A DNA stretch of 64,000 nt from Nesterenkonia natronophila. GTDB lineage: Bacteria > Actinomycetota > Actinomycetes > Actinomycetales > Micrococcaceae. Position 1 is the stretch's first letter. Each line of letters opens with the position of its first letter. The position numbers were made by a program, and so were the translations under genes. The notes under the pieces were generated by a model. That model made no database searches and was not told where the DNA came from. It saw only the letters and a program-made list of their open reading frames with translations. The DNA is taken from contig NZ_QYZP01000002.1 in NCBI RefSeq assembly GCF_003595215.1, positions 310,001 through 374,000 of the forward strand, in the 5' to 3' direction. Of the stretch, positions 25,266-33,725 are shown piece after piece.

Positions 25266-26797
25266 TCCAGGGGAAGCTGGGCCACAATGTCGCCCTGCGG
25301 GCGCTCCTCTCCGCGGACTGACTCGACGGTGACGAGCAGCGCCTGGTGCTGGGCCAGATTGGTGATGTCGATGATCTCATCCTCCAGCTCCTCAGCGGTG
25401 AAATTGCCGATTGAGGCAGGCTCGCCGGCTCCGTTGGGCAGCAACCAGAGCTGATACGTCTGTTCCCCTTCGGTGCTGGGGACGTCCTGGAACTGGACAT
25501 ATCCGACATCCTCGGTGGGAGCGAGTACCGCATCAATGGTGCCGCCCTCGTCCATCTCGTAGTCCTCCACCACTGAGGCATCCGGGTCCGCATCCGCGAC
25601 AGCCTGGACATCCCGGGGCAGGGTGAACTGCCAAATGACCAGGGCGCCGATGAGCACAATTGCGATGAAACCTGCGACGAACATCCATTTCTTGACCACT
25701 GGCTTCCGGCGCTCCGCCTCCCCAGTGTGAGTGGAGATGTCCTCAACCAATCCGACTCCCACCTCCTGGCCGCCGAGATCGTCGAGCAACTCCTGCAAGA
25801 GCGTCGAGGGAGGCGCCACAGGGTCCGAAGCGAAGATCTCAGCCAGCGTCCGCCGTGCTGCCAGCACACGAGTGTCCCACTGTTGGGCCTCTTCGGCAGA
25901 GGCTGTGAGGGCCTTCTCATCCAGCAGTGCGCGCTCAGCGTCGTCGACGGCATCGAGGGCGTAGAGCTCCGCGAGCTCGACCAACAGACCTTTATCCAGG
26001 TCGGCTGCGATCTGATTCGAGAAGTTCCGGTTCACACCACCGGAGCGCTCCAAATCCTCCTTGGTCACAGCCGCGCGAAGGATCGGATCTGAGCCGGTGT
26101 CCCGCGCTTCACGTTGGCTGTGCAGCCGAGTCATGGCATCACGCAGCCTGGACTTGATGGACGGAACCGCTGCCCCGACCATCTGGGCTACGTCCTGGTG
26201 GGGAATTCCGGCCAGAAAAGTCAGGGCCATTGCTTGGGCCTGGGAATCGGACAGGGCCAGCAGATCCTCCAACACCTCCTCCGGCAAACCGGCGACGCCG
26301 CCCCCTTCGCTCTGCGGGACCGGAGTCAGGGGGATGGGGGTCGTGGTGCGGTCTCGGAATCGCTCCACAAAAATCCTATGGGTCAGTGGTATCAGCCACT
26401 CTAAGACCAGTTCATACTCATTAGGACGGTAGCTGGGGTGCTCCGGGCTTGCCTCGGCGAATTCCTCAGTGAGCAGCTGAGATGCCTGCGTCTGCAGACG
26501 CAGGTCTCGGGCTCGGGCGTCGGCCTGATCCCAGAGGTGCCGGTAGACCGCAATAGTGGAGGAGTGGGCGTCGTAATACTCTGAGTGCATGATCAGTGCC
26601 AGCCCGTACACCACATCAGCGGTGGCGTCGAAGAAAGCGGAGAACGCTGCTTGATCTCCCTGCGCGGTGCTTGTGAGCAGGTCAGAGAGGGTGGGCTCTT
26701 CAGTCTGCTGGTCTTGTTCAAGGTCCACCGGTGGCTCGGCGATCGGCTCGGCATCATGCGGGGAGGCCGAACCGTCGCGGCGGGGAGTCTCGCTCAT
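25262..26797 (-). CDS. Fusion of an ECF sigma factor (SigK-like) with an RskA-type anti-sigma factor
   Basis: One 511-aa frame holds what are normally two proteins. Residues about 44-150 resemble sigma region 2 (GDQAAFSAFFDATADVVYGL, then EWLIPLTHRIFVERFRD), with an extra insert and a degenerate -10 recognition helix. Residues 178-226 are region 4 (SDSQAQAMALTFLAGIPHQD, then SIKSRLRDAMTRL). Residues 272-340 resemble an anti-sigma domain without zinc ligands (LAELYALDAVDDAERALL). A membrane helix lies at about 371-393, and an outer RskA domain runs from about 396 to the end. No stop or frameshift separates the parts. ATG 26797 starts MSETPRRDG. Function as a tethered regulator is an inference. 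Confidence 0.82.
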   Translation of the reverse strand: MSETPRRDGSASPHDAEPIAEPPVDLEQDQQTEEPTLSDLLTSTAQGDQAAFSAFFDATADVVYGLALIMHSEYYDAHSSTIAVYRHLWDQADARARDLRLQTQASQLLTEEFAEASPEHPSYRPNEYELVLEWLIPLTHRIFVERFRDRTTTPIPLTPVPQSEGGGVAGLPEEVLEDLLALSDSQAQAMALTFLAGIPHQDVAQMVGAAVPSIKSRLRDAMTRLHSQREARDTGSDPILRAAVTKEDLERSGGVNRNFSNQIAADLDKGLLVELAELYALDAVDDAERALLDEKALTASAEEAQQWDTRVLAARRTLAEIFASDPVAPPSTLLQELLDDLGGQEVGVGLVEDISTHTGEAERRKPVVKKWMFVAGFIAIVLIGALVIWQFTLPRDVQAVADADPDASVVEDYEMDEGGTIDAVLAPTEDVGYVQFQDVPSTEGEQTYQLWLLPNGAGEPASIGNFTAEELEDEIIDITNLAQHQALLVTVESVRGEERPQGDIVAQLPLD

Positions 26798-26882
26798 ACC
26801 GAAGAGTCTAGTCAGCGGACCTGAACGCAAAGGCGACCAACACCCACCAACACGCTGGCGGCTGTGGGCTTCGGAGCCCTGA

Positions 26883-27386
26883 TCAGCCGCGAAAACCGTG
26901 TTGCCGCCAGGCCTCGTAGACGGCGACGGCCACAGAGTTGGCCAGGTTCAGGCTGCGCCGGCCTGGCAGCATCGGAATGCGCACCGTAGCGCTCACACGG
27001 GGATCCTCTTTTGCCTGGGCGTCCAACCCCGTGGACTCACGGCCGAAGAGCAGGGTGTCACCGGACCGGTAGCTGATCTGGGTATGGCATGTGGTGCCCT
27101 CGCCTGTGAAGGCGAAGACCCGTGAGTCGGCCGAGTTCCCGGGCGTAGGAGGGGCTGTGATGCCAAGGTGCTGGTAGGCCGCTTCGAGGTGCTCGTGCTC
27201 CGTCATCACGGCGAGGTCATGATAATCCAGGCCAGCGCGCCGGAGCTTGGTGTCAGAGAAGTCAAAGAGCGTGGGACCGGCGATATGCAGTTCGAATCCC
27301 GTGACGGCCGCCAGCCGGATGATGTTACCGGTATTCCCTGGAATCTCCGGCTGATCCAGCACCACCCGCAGACCCACCCCGCTCAT
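26883..27386 (-). CDS. trmL: tRNA (cytidine/uridine-2'-O-)-methyltransferase TrmL
   Basis: 167-aa SPOUT-fold enzyme that 2'-O-methylates the wobble base of leucine tRNAs. It starts RVVLDQPEIPGNTGNIIRLA, the motif 1 strand of the family. GRESTGLD forms motif 2 and the knot ends with SLNLANSVAVAVYEA. The ATG at 27386 overlaps the stop of the J-domain gene (ATGA); a longer frame upstream is a shadow inside that gene. It forms an operon with the J-domain gene. Confidence 0.93.
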   Translation of the reverse strand: MSGVGLRVVLDQPEIPGNTGNIIRLAAVTGFELHIAGPTLFDFSDTKLRRAGLDYHDLAVMTEHEHLEAAYQHLGITAPPTPGNSADSRVFAFTGEGTTCHTQISYRSGDTLLFGRESTGLDAQAKEDPRVSATVRIPMLPGRRSLNLANSVAVAVYEAWRQHGFRG

Positions 27387-28426
27387 GCCTCGTCCAGCAC
27401 AGTCACTCGGCCCCGCAGGGCGGCGATGAGGTGTCGATTCACCAGGTTCGCCTGACCGGAGGCAGAAAGCACGTTCACCACATGGCCTATGGCGCGCCCG
27501 GCGGCCAGAGGGGTCACTGCACGCCGAGCTGCTCCCTGGGGCTCCACCACGGGATGGAACAGGTCCCCGTCCGCGGCAATAAGAATGTGCTGCCAGTCGG
27601 TTTCCACAGCACTTGCTTGCTGGGGCTGCGCACGCAGCTGCTGGGACAGACTGATCCGAAGCTTCTTGGCCGCAGTGGCCAGATCCGGCAGCGCCACCCT
27701 CCGCCCCATGGTGCGCAGCGCACGGCCATCCCAAGAGGCGGTGGCACCCGGAACCTCCATTCCGCTGAGCAGCACCAGGGTAGAACCACAGAGCATCACG
27801 TGATCCACCCGCTCGGCGCCCTTAGGTACTTGCAATGTCCCTTTCCGGTCACGTGTGGGCGCCTCCAGGGAGACATCATTGAACAACCTGGCTGCCGGAA
27901 GCGCACTGAGCACATGTTTCTCCAACAGCTCAGCAGTTCGGCGCTGACGGCGCAGCGCTCGTCCTCCGAAAAGCCCACGGGAGGAGAATCCGCCGTGAAC
28001 CTTCTGGCTGGTCAGCATCAGATTCAGCGGCTCCGGATCGGACAGCGGAGGAACATAGACGGGAGGCTGATCTGCCTGCGGGGAGCGTGCGGCGGACCTG
28101 CTGCGTGTCCGAGTCTCCGCAGACCGGTGGGCCGCACCGCGTGAGGTTTCACTGCGTGAATAGGTGAAACCAGTGCCCTCCTCGGTGGGCGCGGGGGAGT
28201 CTGCTGAGGGCGCCGAGCCTGTGCGACGGCGTCGACTGTCATAAGCTGCGCGCCCCTCCGGGGAGCCCAGGACGTCCCAGGCGGCCTGAATCTGGTGAAA
28301 CTGCTCGGCGGTGCCGCCCCGGTCAGGGTGGTGTTCACGTGCGGCCCGGCGGTAGGCGGCACGGATCACCTGGGTCTCGGCGTCGGACGCCACCCCCAGC
28401 ACTGTGTAGAAGTCGGGCTCATTCAT
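27383..28426 (-). CDS. J-domain protein with a C-terminal NERD-like domain
   Basis: 347 aa. The N-terminal J domain is complete (residues 4-66, with HPDRGG), so it should stimulate an Hsp70 ATPase. The glycine-rich and zinc domains of DnaJ are absent. After an Arg/Ser/Pro-rich linker, residues about 150-347 resemble a nuclease-related (NERD-like) fold: ALPAARLFNDVSLEAP, then RVDHVMLCGSTLVLLSGME. That second assignment is by pattern only. It is divergent from the cysteine desulfurase gene and translationally coupled to trmL. Confidence 0.8.
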   Translation of the reverse strand: MNEPDFYTVLGVASDAETQVIRAAYRRAAREHHPDRGGTAEQFHQIQAAWDVLGSPEGRAAYDSRRRRTGSAPSADSPAPTEEGTGFTYSRSETSRGAAHRSAETRTRSRSAARSPQADQPPVYVPPLSDPEPLNLMLTSQKVHGGFSSRGLFGGRALRRQRRTAELLEKHVLSALPAARLFNDVSLEAPTRDRKGTLQVPKGAERVDHVMLCGSTLVLLSGMEVPGATASWDGRALRTMGRRVALPDLATAAKKLRISLSQQLRAQPQQASAVETDWQHILIAADGDLFHPVVEPQGAARRAVTPLAAGRAIGHVVNVLSASGQANLVNRHLIAALRGRVTVLDEA

Positions 28427-28463
28427 CGGTATTACAAGATTACCGCGCGTAGAATTGACCCTG

Positions 28464-29672
28464 ATGCCTCGCTACTTCGATCACGCCGCCACCACCCCTG
28501 TGAAGCCCACCGCGGTGCAGGTGCTCACCGAGCAGATGCCGAGGCTGCTGAACCCTTCGTCGCTCCACGGATCGGGGCGACGAGCACGATTGGCGGTGGA
28601 CTCGGCGCGCTCTCAGCTGGCGTCCGCTGCGGGCGCTGATCCCTCTGAGGTGATCTTCACCTCAGGTGGCACCGAGGCGGACAATCTGGCGCTGAAAGGC
28701 CTCTTTTGGCAGCGCCGAGCGGAGGATTCGCGGCGTACGCGCATCCTACTGCCAGGCACGGAGCATCACGCTGTGCTGGACACTGCCGAGTGGCTGGAGG
28801 CCCAGCATGAGGCCCAACTGGTGACCATTCCGGTGAACGGTGAAGGTCTTGTAGACCTGCCCGCCCTGGCTCAGCTGCTGGCGGAGGACCCGGAGTCCAC
28901 AGCGCTGGTGACCGTCATGTGGAGCAATAACGAGGTGGGGACCGTTCAGCCGATAGCGGAGATTGGCCGCCTGTGTGCAGAAGTCGGTGTGCCGTTCCAC
29001 ACGGATGCGGTGCAGGCCTTCGGTTCGCTGCCGTTGAGCTTCGCGGAGTCAGGCGCGTCCACTTTGGCGTTGAGTGGGCACAAGATCGGCGCCCCGGTAG
29101 GTATCGGTGCGCTGCTGGTCCGCAGGGATGTGAAGCTGGTGCCGGTGCTGCATGGCGGGGGTCAGGAGCGCGACCTCCGTTCCGGGACTCTGGACGCCCC
29201 GGGGATCTGCGCCTTCGCCGCGGTTGCGGAGGAGACGGTGGCGAAACTCCCGGCGGAGGCTGCGCGGTTGGCAGGGCTGCGCAATCAGCTCTTGGAGGCC
29301 GTTGAGGGTGTGGACGGAGTCAGGCTGTGCGGTCCGGATCCTCGGACGGCGCCGGAGCTGCGGATGCCGAACAACCTGCACATCGTCGTCGATGGCGCGG
29401 AGGGTGACTCACTGCTGTTCATGCTGGACATGGCTGGATTTGACACCGCGACCGGCTCGGCGTGCACGGCGGGGGTGCCGCGACCCTCGCATGTGCTGCT
29501 GGCCATGGGTCTCAGTGAGGCCCATGCGCGCGGCGCCCAGCGCTTTTCGTTGGGCTGGAACACCACGGAGGACGACGTCGCAGCTCTCGCCGAGGCCTTG
29601 CCGGGGATCATTGCCCGCTCGCGCCGGGCTGGTCTCGCAGCTGATGCGCCGCGCTCTGCCGTCCAACGGTAG
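28464..29672 (+). CDS. Cysteine desulfurase (IscS/NifS family)
   Basis: PLP enzyme that takes sulfur from cysteine as a protein persulfide. 402 aa. N-terminus YFDHAATTPVKP, PLP-binding Lys in LSGHKIGAPVG, and the active-site Cys loop GSACTAGVPRPSHVL. ATG 28464 is preferred over the in-frame TTG at 28455. mnmA lies 3 kb away on the opposite strand, and this enzyme is the likely sulfur donor for tRNA thiolation by MnmA. No iron-sulfur scaffold gene is adjacent, so a general sulfur role is also possible. Confidence 0.95.
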   Translation: MPRYFDHAATTPVKPTAVQVLTEQMPRLLNPSSLHGSGRRARLAVDSARSQLASAAGADPSEVIFTSGGTEADNLALKGLFWQRRAEDSRRTRILLPGTEHHAVLDTAEWLEAQHEAQLVTIPVNGEGLVDLPALAQLLAEDPESTALVTVMWSNNEVGTVQPIAEIGRLCAEVGVPFHTDAVQAFGSLPLSFAESGASTLALSGHKIGAPVGIGALLVRRDVKLVPVLHGGGQERDLRSGTLDAPGICAFAAVAEETVAKLPAEAARLAGLRNQLLEAVEGVDGVRLCGPDPRTAPELRMPNNLHIVVDGAEGDSLLFMLDMAGFDTATGSACTAGVPRPSHVLLAMGLSEAHARGAQRFSLGWNTTEDDVAALAEALPGIIARSRRAGLAADAPRSAVQR

Positions 29673-29681
29673 ATTCGTGCC

Positions 29682-30164
29682 ATGGCACATCACGAACATC
29701 CAGCAGTGGCCCGAGTCCTGACCGACCTCGCTGAGTACGGTCTGCATCCTGACGTGACGTGGTTCGACGACGCCGTCACCACGGCGCAGAGCGCCGCCGA
29801 CGCCCTCGGCGTAGAGGTAGGTCAGATCGCGAACTCCTTGGTCTTCACCTTCAATGCCGGGCCGATCCTGCTGCTGACCTCTGGTGCGCACCGTGTGGAC
29901 ACAGACTGGCTGGGCGAACAGCTCGGTGGCACCGTCGGCCGGGCCTCCAAAGCGGTCGTGCTCGAGGCTACCGGCCAAGTCATTGGAGGCGTGGCACCGG
30001 TGGGTCATCCGAAGCGAGTAGTGACCTATGTTGACCCCGCGCTCGCTGACTACCGGGAGGTGTGGGCCGCGGCCGGCCATCCCAAGACAGTCTTTCCCAC
30101 CACATTTGACCAGCTTCTGACCGTCACCGGGGGCGCGCCGCAGCCGGTCAGGCCCACAAGCTGA
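29682..30164 (+). CDS. YbaK/EbsC-type aminoacyl-tRNA deacylase
   Basis: 160-aa trans-editing domain protein that hydrolyses mischarged aminoacyl-tRNAs (relatives act on Cys-tRNA-Pro or Ala-tRNA-Pro). Seen: ANSLVFTFNAGPILLLTSGA, the SKAVVLEATGQVIGGVAPVG core with a conserved Lys, and a C-terminal HPKTVFPTTF. It follows the cysteine desulfurase gene by 10 bp on the same strand and is probably co-transcribed. Exact substrate cannot be told from sequence. Confidence 0.9.
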   Translation: MAHHEHPAVARVLTDLAEYGLHPDVTWFDDAVTTAQSAADALGVEVGQIANSLVFTFNAGPILLLTSGAHRVDTDWLGEQLGGTVGRASKAVVLEATGQVIGGVAPVGHPKRVVTYVDPALADYREVWAAAGHPKTVFPTTFDQLLTVTGGAPQPVRPTS

Positions 30165-30231
30165 ACTCCGAGACGTGCAGCAGGGGCAGAAAGCACCGCG
30201 GGACTGAGCTTCCGCCACTCGAGCTGAGCCT

Positions 30232-30864
30232 CTAGCGTTTGCGTGGTGAGGTGGTGATCACGCACACCAGCGCAGCCAGAACAAAGAGGGGCACCAGGAC
30301 CAGGTCCGCGATTTCGACACTGGGCCACAGCTCAGCGGCCGCCTGCCAACGGGTGAGCGTGTCTCCCGTGAGTGCCTCCAGGTCCAAGACCACCGCAGCG
30401 GCGTAGGTGGCAGCAGCGCCCAGCAGCAGGAACACTCCTGAACCGCGCACCAGACCAACGGCGCTGGGCATCAGCAGGGCCGCGACCACGCAGAGAGCGC
30501 CGGCGACCAAGAGCATCGGCGCAGCCACCAACGTTTCGCCGAAACCCGCCGAATCACTGATGGCGCCGCTGATGGTCTGTTGAACGGATGAGGTCCAGGG
30601 AGTGCCGGCACTGGTCTGCGCCCACGCGTAGAGCAGAAGAACAGTGCCGATGCTGGCCCACACGGCCAGGCACAGCGTCAGCACCACCCCCAAACAACCG
30701 CTCGATCTGCGCTGTGGCGCGGTCGCCTGCTGAGGCCGGGCAGCCGGTGCCTCATAGTGCCAGGGTGGGGACGGGTGTGCCGCGCTGGAGAAAGACTCAT
30801 CCGCCGGGGTCGGGGGAATACGCCGCGTGGCGTTCGGCTCATCAGGTGTTCTGCCGCTGGTCAT
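30232..30864 (-). CDS. Membrane protein with Pro-rich N-terminus
   Basis: 210 aa. A polar, Pro/Ala/Ser-rich N-terminus of about 55 residues precedes four hydrophobic segments (near 58-82, 112-132, 137-158 and 183-205). It ends in PRKR. No family recognised. The start overlaps the stop of the MetE-like gene (ATGA), so it is the last gene of that unit. Confidence 0.75.
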   Translation of the reverse strand: MTSGRTPDEPNATRRIPPTPADESFSSAAHPSPPWHYEAPAARPQQATAPQRRSSGCLGVVLTLCLAVWASIGTVLLLYAWAQTSAGTPWTSSVQQTISGAISDSAGFGETLVAAPMLLVAGALCVVAALLMPSAVGLVRGSGVFLLLGAAATYAAAVVLDLEALTGDTLTRWQAAAELWPSVEIADLVLVPLFVLAALVCVITTSPRKR

Positions 30865-31940
30865 CGGATGCTCTCTCCCCAGTGCTGCATCTGGTCGGTG
30901 AGCGCCTCAGCAGTTTCTCGCAGGCGGCTCCAGGTACGCAGGAAGTCGGCCTCGGCCACCTCGGAGAAGGTATGCCGGTCCGCGGCTCCATATCCGGTCA
31001 CAGTGATGGAAGACAAGGAGGACGGCGGCATCCCCAATCTTTGCCACGGCCCGGTCAGACGCTTCATGAGTGCAGAGACTTCGGGCAGTGCCTGAGGGCC
31101 CCCGTGGGGACCAGGGCGCAACAACCCGGCCCAGACCTGCGCGCCGGCCTCCACCAGCTCCGCGGTCCGCTCCCAGTCTGAGGCGGAGGCACGGGGGACC
31201 GGCATGACGAAGCCGTCTGCGGCAGTGGAGCTGCGGCTGAAGAAGTCCTCAATGTGCTCACCCTCTACAATCTGCCCGCAGTCGAATATCACCTGGTCAG
31301 CTCCGGCGTTCCGCAGAGCGTCCACCACGGTGCTGATCATGCTCCTGGCGTCGTCGCGCCCCAGCGCCCGGATGCTTTGGTAGCCGCTCACTGTGGGTAC
31401 CGATCCGGTGCGTACTGCGCGGTGGTCCGGCTCCTGGAGAAGCACACACAGTGACTCCGGGCGAACCGACCGCCGAACGTGCTTAACGTGTTCAGCCAAG
31501 CCCATGGCCAGCGCGTGCGTCAGGTCCCGCCGTGCGCCATGGTCGATCAGTACCTTCTCCCCATTGGGCAGGTGGAGCCGGGCAGCCAACGAAACCGGTC
31601 CCAGCACTTCGAGGTGAAGCGGGCTGAGCTCCTTGCCCAGCTCCGCTTCGGCTCCGCGTACGTCAGCGAGCGTGTCCACATCGGAGCTGAGCATCCCCGA
31701 GCATCGGTGATAATCAGCTCCTGGTCGCTGGACGAGGCGCCACCCGAAGGAGGTCAGCTCTGCGTTGAGCTCTGCCAGCTGAGCGATGCCTCTGCCCAGC
31801 TGGGTTCCGTGGTGACCGCGAGCCGGCAGGTCTGGGAGGGAAGCGAAGTGTGCAGCAGAGAGCTCAGGCTCCAGCTGCTCGGCGGCTCGGCGAAAGTCAT
31901 GACCGGGCATGGTGCCCGGGGCAGCGGCCCGGATCGTCAC
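30861..31940 (-). CDS. MetE-like (cobalamin-independent methionine synthase family) protein
   Basis: 359 aa, matching the short actinobacterial proteins similar to the C-terminal half of MetE, as in the Rv3015c family. Seen: ASLPDLPARGHHGTQLGRG near the N-terminus, then EVLGPVSLAARL and ADQVIFDCGQ. Whether it makes methionine is unproven, since typical MetE zinc-ligand spacing is not obvious. GTG 31940 is chosen because GGAGG lies 8 nt upstream; a longer frame would overlap the chorismate mutase gene. In mycobacteria the homologue also lies near mnmA. Confidence 0.83.
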   Translation of the reverse strand: MTIRAAAPGTMPGHDFRRAAEQLEPELSAAHFASLPDLPARGHHGTQLGRGIAQLAELNAELTSFGWRLVQRPGADYHRCSGMLSSDVDTLADVRGAEAELGKELSPLHLEVLGPVSLAARLHLPNGEKVLIDHGARRDLTHALAMGLAEHVKHVRRSVRPESLCVLLQEPDHRAVRTGSVPTVSGYQSIRALGRDDARSMISTVVDALRNAGADQVIFDCGQIVEGEHIEDFFSRSSTAADGFVMPVPRASASDWERTAELVEAGAQVWAGLLRPGPHGGPQALPEVSALMKRLTGPWQRLGMPPSSLSSITVTGYGAADRHTFSEVAEADFLRTWSRLRETAEALTDQMQHWGESIR

Positions 31941-31962
31941 AGGTGAGTCCTCCGCGGCCCGG

Positions 31963-32343
31963 TCAATCTTGGCTCGCCCAGTCGAATGGGGCCCCAGGGT
32001 CACTGTCCTGGGGCGGGTGCTCTGAGATGGCGTGGTGGTGTCGGATCACTTCCTCGATGATGAAGTTCAGGAACTTCTCCGCGAAGTCCGGATCCAAGTG
32101 TGCTTCCGCAGCCAAACGTTTCAATCGTTCGATCTGCGCTTTCTCCCGCCCAGGGTCGGCCGGCGGCAGCTTATGCTCTGCCTTCAGGACCCCGACCCGC
32201 TGAGTGGCCTTGAACCGCTCGGCGAGCAGATGCACCAGCGCGGCGTCAATATTGTCGATAGAGGAACGCATCGTCAACAGTTCAGCCATAATTTCAGGGT
32301 CGACGTACTTGGCGGCGTCGCCCGCCCGCGGGTCCGTGCTCAT
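31963..32343 (-). CDS. Chorismate mutase, AroQ type
   Basis: 126-aa all-helical enzyme converting chorismate to prephenate for Phe/Tyr synthesis. The helix LLTMRSSIDNIDAALVHLLA, then RFKATQRVGVLKAEH and PGREKAQIERLK, give the AroQ active-site pattern (Arg, Lys, Arg/Glu). No signal peptide, so it is cytoplasmic. It sits between mnmA and the MetE-like gene, with gaps of about 30 and 22 bp on the same strand. Confidence 0.93.
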   Translation of the reverse strand: MSTDPRAGDAAKYVDPEIMAELLTMRSSIDNIDAALVHLLAERFKATQRVGVLKAEHKLPPADPGREKAQIERLKRLAAEAHLDPDFAEKFLNFIIEEVIRHHHAISEHPPQDSDPGAPFDWASQD

Positions 32344-32374
32344 AGGCCCAGCTTACTGACTCGACCCCGACAGG

Positions 32375-33499
32375 TCAGACCGGCTGATAGTTGTGGGAGC
32401 GTGCTGTCTCAATGGTGGCCTGGCCGAGCACGCGGGTGCCCTGATACATCACTGCAGTCTGGCCGGGGGCTACCCCCTTGAGCGGCTCCATGAGTTCAAC
32501 CACGAGCTGCGGTTCTGCCGCCTGTCCCTCGACCCGGGCGCGGGCGGGAACCGGGTCGGCATGGGCGCGGATCTGAAGTTCGATGCCGAACCACCTTCCG
32601 GTCACGGCCTCAGCCACCGGCGGGCCGGCCCAGGAGAGTCGAATACCAGTGATCAGATCAATATCCAGCAGTTCTTGCGACCCGGCGACCACAGTGTTTT
32701 CCTTGGGACGAATCTCCAACACAAACCGTGGTTTGCCGTCCGGCGCCGGACGGCCAAGCTTCAAACCTCGGCGCTGACCGACAGTGTAGGCCTGAGCTCC
32801 CTCATGCTCACCAATCTGGTTGCCGTCGGAGTCCACAATTGGACCAGCGGTCATATCGATTTGCTCGGCCAGCCAGCCGCGGGTGTCACCGTCGGGGATG
32901 AAGCAGATGTCATGCGAGTCCGGCTTCTGTGCCACCGAAAGGCCACGCTCGGCCGCCTCGGCGCGGACCAGCTCTTTGGACGGTGTCTCTCCCAGTGGAA
33001 ACATGCAGTGGGCCAACTGCTGCTCAGTCAGGACGCCCAAGACATAGGACTGGTCCTTTGTCCATGTGGCCGCGCGGTGAAGCTCTCGGGAGCCGTCGGC
33101 GTGTTCAATGATCGTGGCGTAGTGACCGGTGGCGACGGCGTCGAACCCCAGGGCGATGGCTTTATCCAGCAGCGCCTCAAACTTGATCTTCTCGTTGCAG
33201 CGCATACACGGGTTGGGGGTCCGGCCGGCAGCGTACTCTGCGATGAAATCATCCACCACATCGGCCTTGAAACGTTCGGAGAAGTCCCACACATAGAACG
33301 GGATGCCGAGCTTCTCGCACGCACGCCAGGCGTCTGAGGAGTCCTCGATGGTGCAGCAGCCGCGCGAGCCGGTGCGCAGCGTCCCGGGCATGCGGGACAG
33401 CGCCAGGTGCACTCCGACCACCTCATGGCCGGCTTCGACAGCGCGCGCGGCGGCAACGGCGGAGTCTACTCCGCCGGACATAGCTGCAAGGACTTTCAT
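32375..33499 (-). CDS. mnmA: tRNA-specific 2-thiouridylase MnmA
   Basis: Thiolates the wobble uridine of Lys, Glu and Gln tRNAs. 374 aa. PP-loop [14 protein letters not shown] at the N-terminus, active Cys residues in [13 protein letters not shown] and [11 protein letters not shown], and a C-terminal barrel with [11 protein letters not shown]. The ATG follows a 226-bp gap that contains an 8-bp tandem repeat. It heads the unit mnmA, chorismate mutase, MetE-like, membrane protein. Sulfur probably comes from the cysteine desulfurase encoded nearby. Confidence 0.97.
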   Translation of the reverse strand: MKVLAAMSGGVDSAVAAARAVEAGHEVVGVHLALSRMPGTLRTGSRGCCTIEDSSDAWRACEKLGIPFYVWDFSERFKADVVDDFIAEYAAGRTPNPCMRCNEKIKFEALLDKAIALGFDAVATGHYATIIEHADGSRELHRAATWTKDQSYVLGVLTEQQLAHCMFPLGETPSKELVRAEAAERGLSVAQKPDSHDICFIPDGDTRGWLAEQIDMTAGPIVDSDGNQIGEHEGAQAYTVGQRRGLKLGRPAPDGKPRFVLEIRPKENTVVAGSQELLDIDLITGIRLSWAGPPVAEAVTGRWFGIELQIRAHADPVPARARVEGQAAEPQLVVELMEPLKGVAPGQTAVMYQGTRVLGQATIETARSHNYQPV

Positions 33500-33675
33500 G
33501 TCTACCTACGGTACGGATTGGGATCTCATGCGACAACAGCCGGGTACAACGGATCTGGAGGCTCGACCATTCCCGCACCGGGCCTCTCTTTGCCAAGCGC
33601 CCACTTCGCTCAGTGGCCCTAAATGCCTGCATATGAGAGGTCCGGTCGGTGCGTTAGGGGCACAATCGGCCATTG

Positions 33676-33709
33676 GGTGAGGTGGTGAGGTGGTGAGGTG
33701 GTGAGGTGG
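33676..33709. repeat. 8-bp tandem repeat (GGTGAGGT, 4.25 copies)
   Basis: Four perfect head-to-tail copies of GGTGAGGT plus two bases, in the gap between the DUF58 gene stop and the mnmA start, both on the minus strand. No coding role. Such repeats vary in copy number by slippage. Confidence 0.9.
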
Positions 33710-33725
33710 CCTGCGCCGCCTCCGT

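Noticed and set aside
33676..33709. Tandem repeat as a CRISPR-like element
   Set aside because: The 8-bp unit has no spacers; it is a simple tandem repeat.
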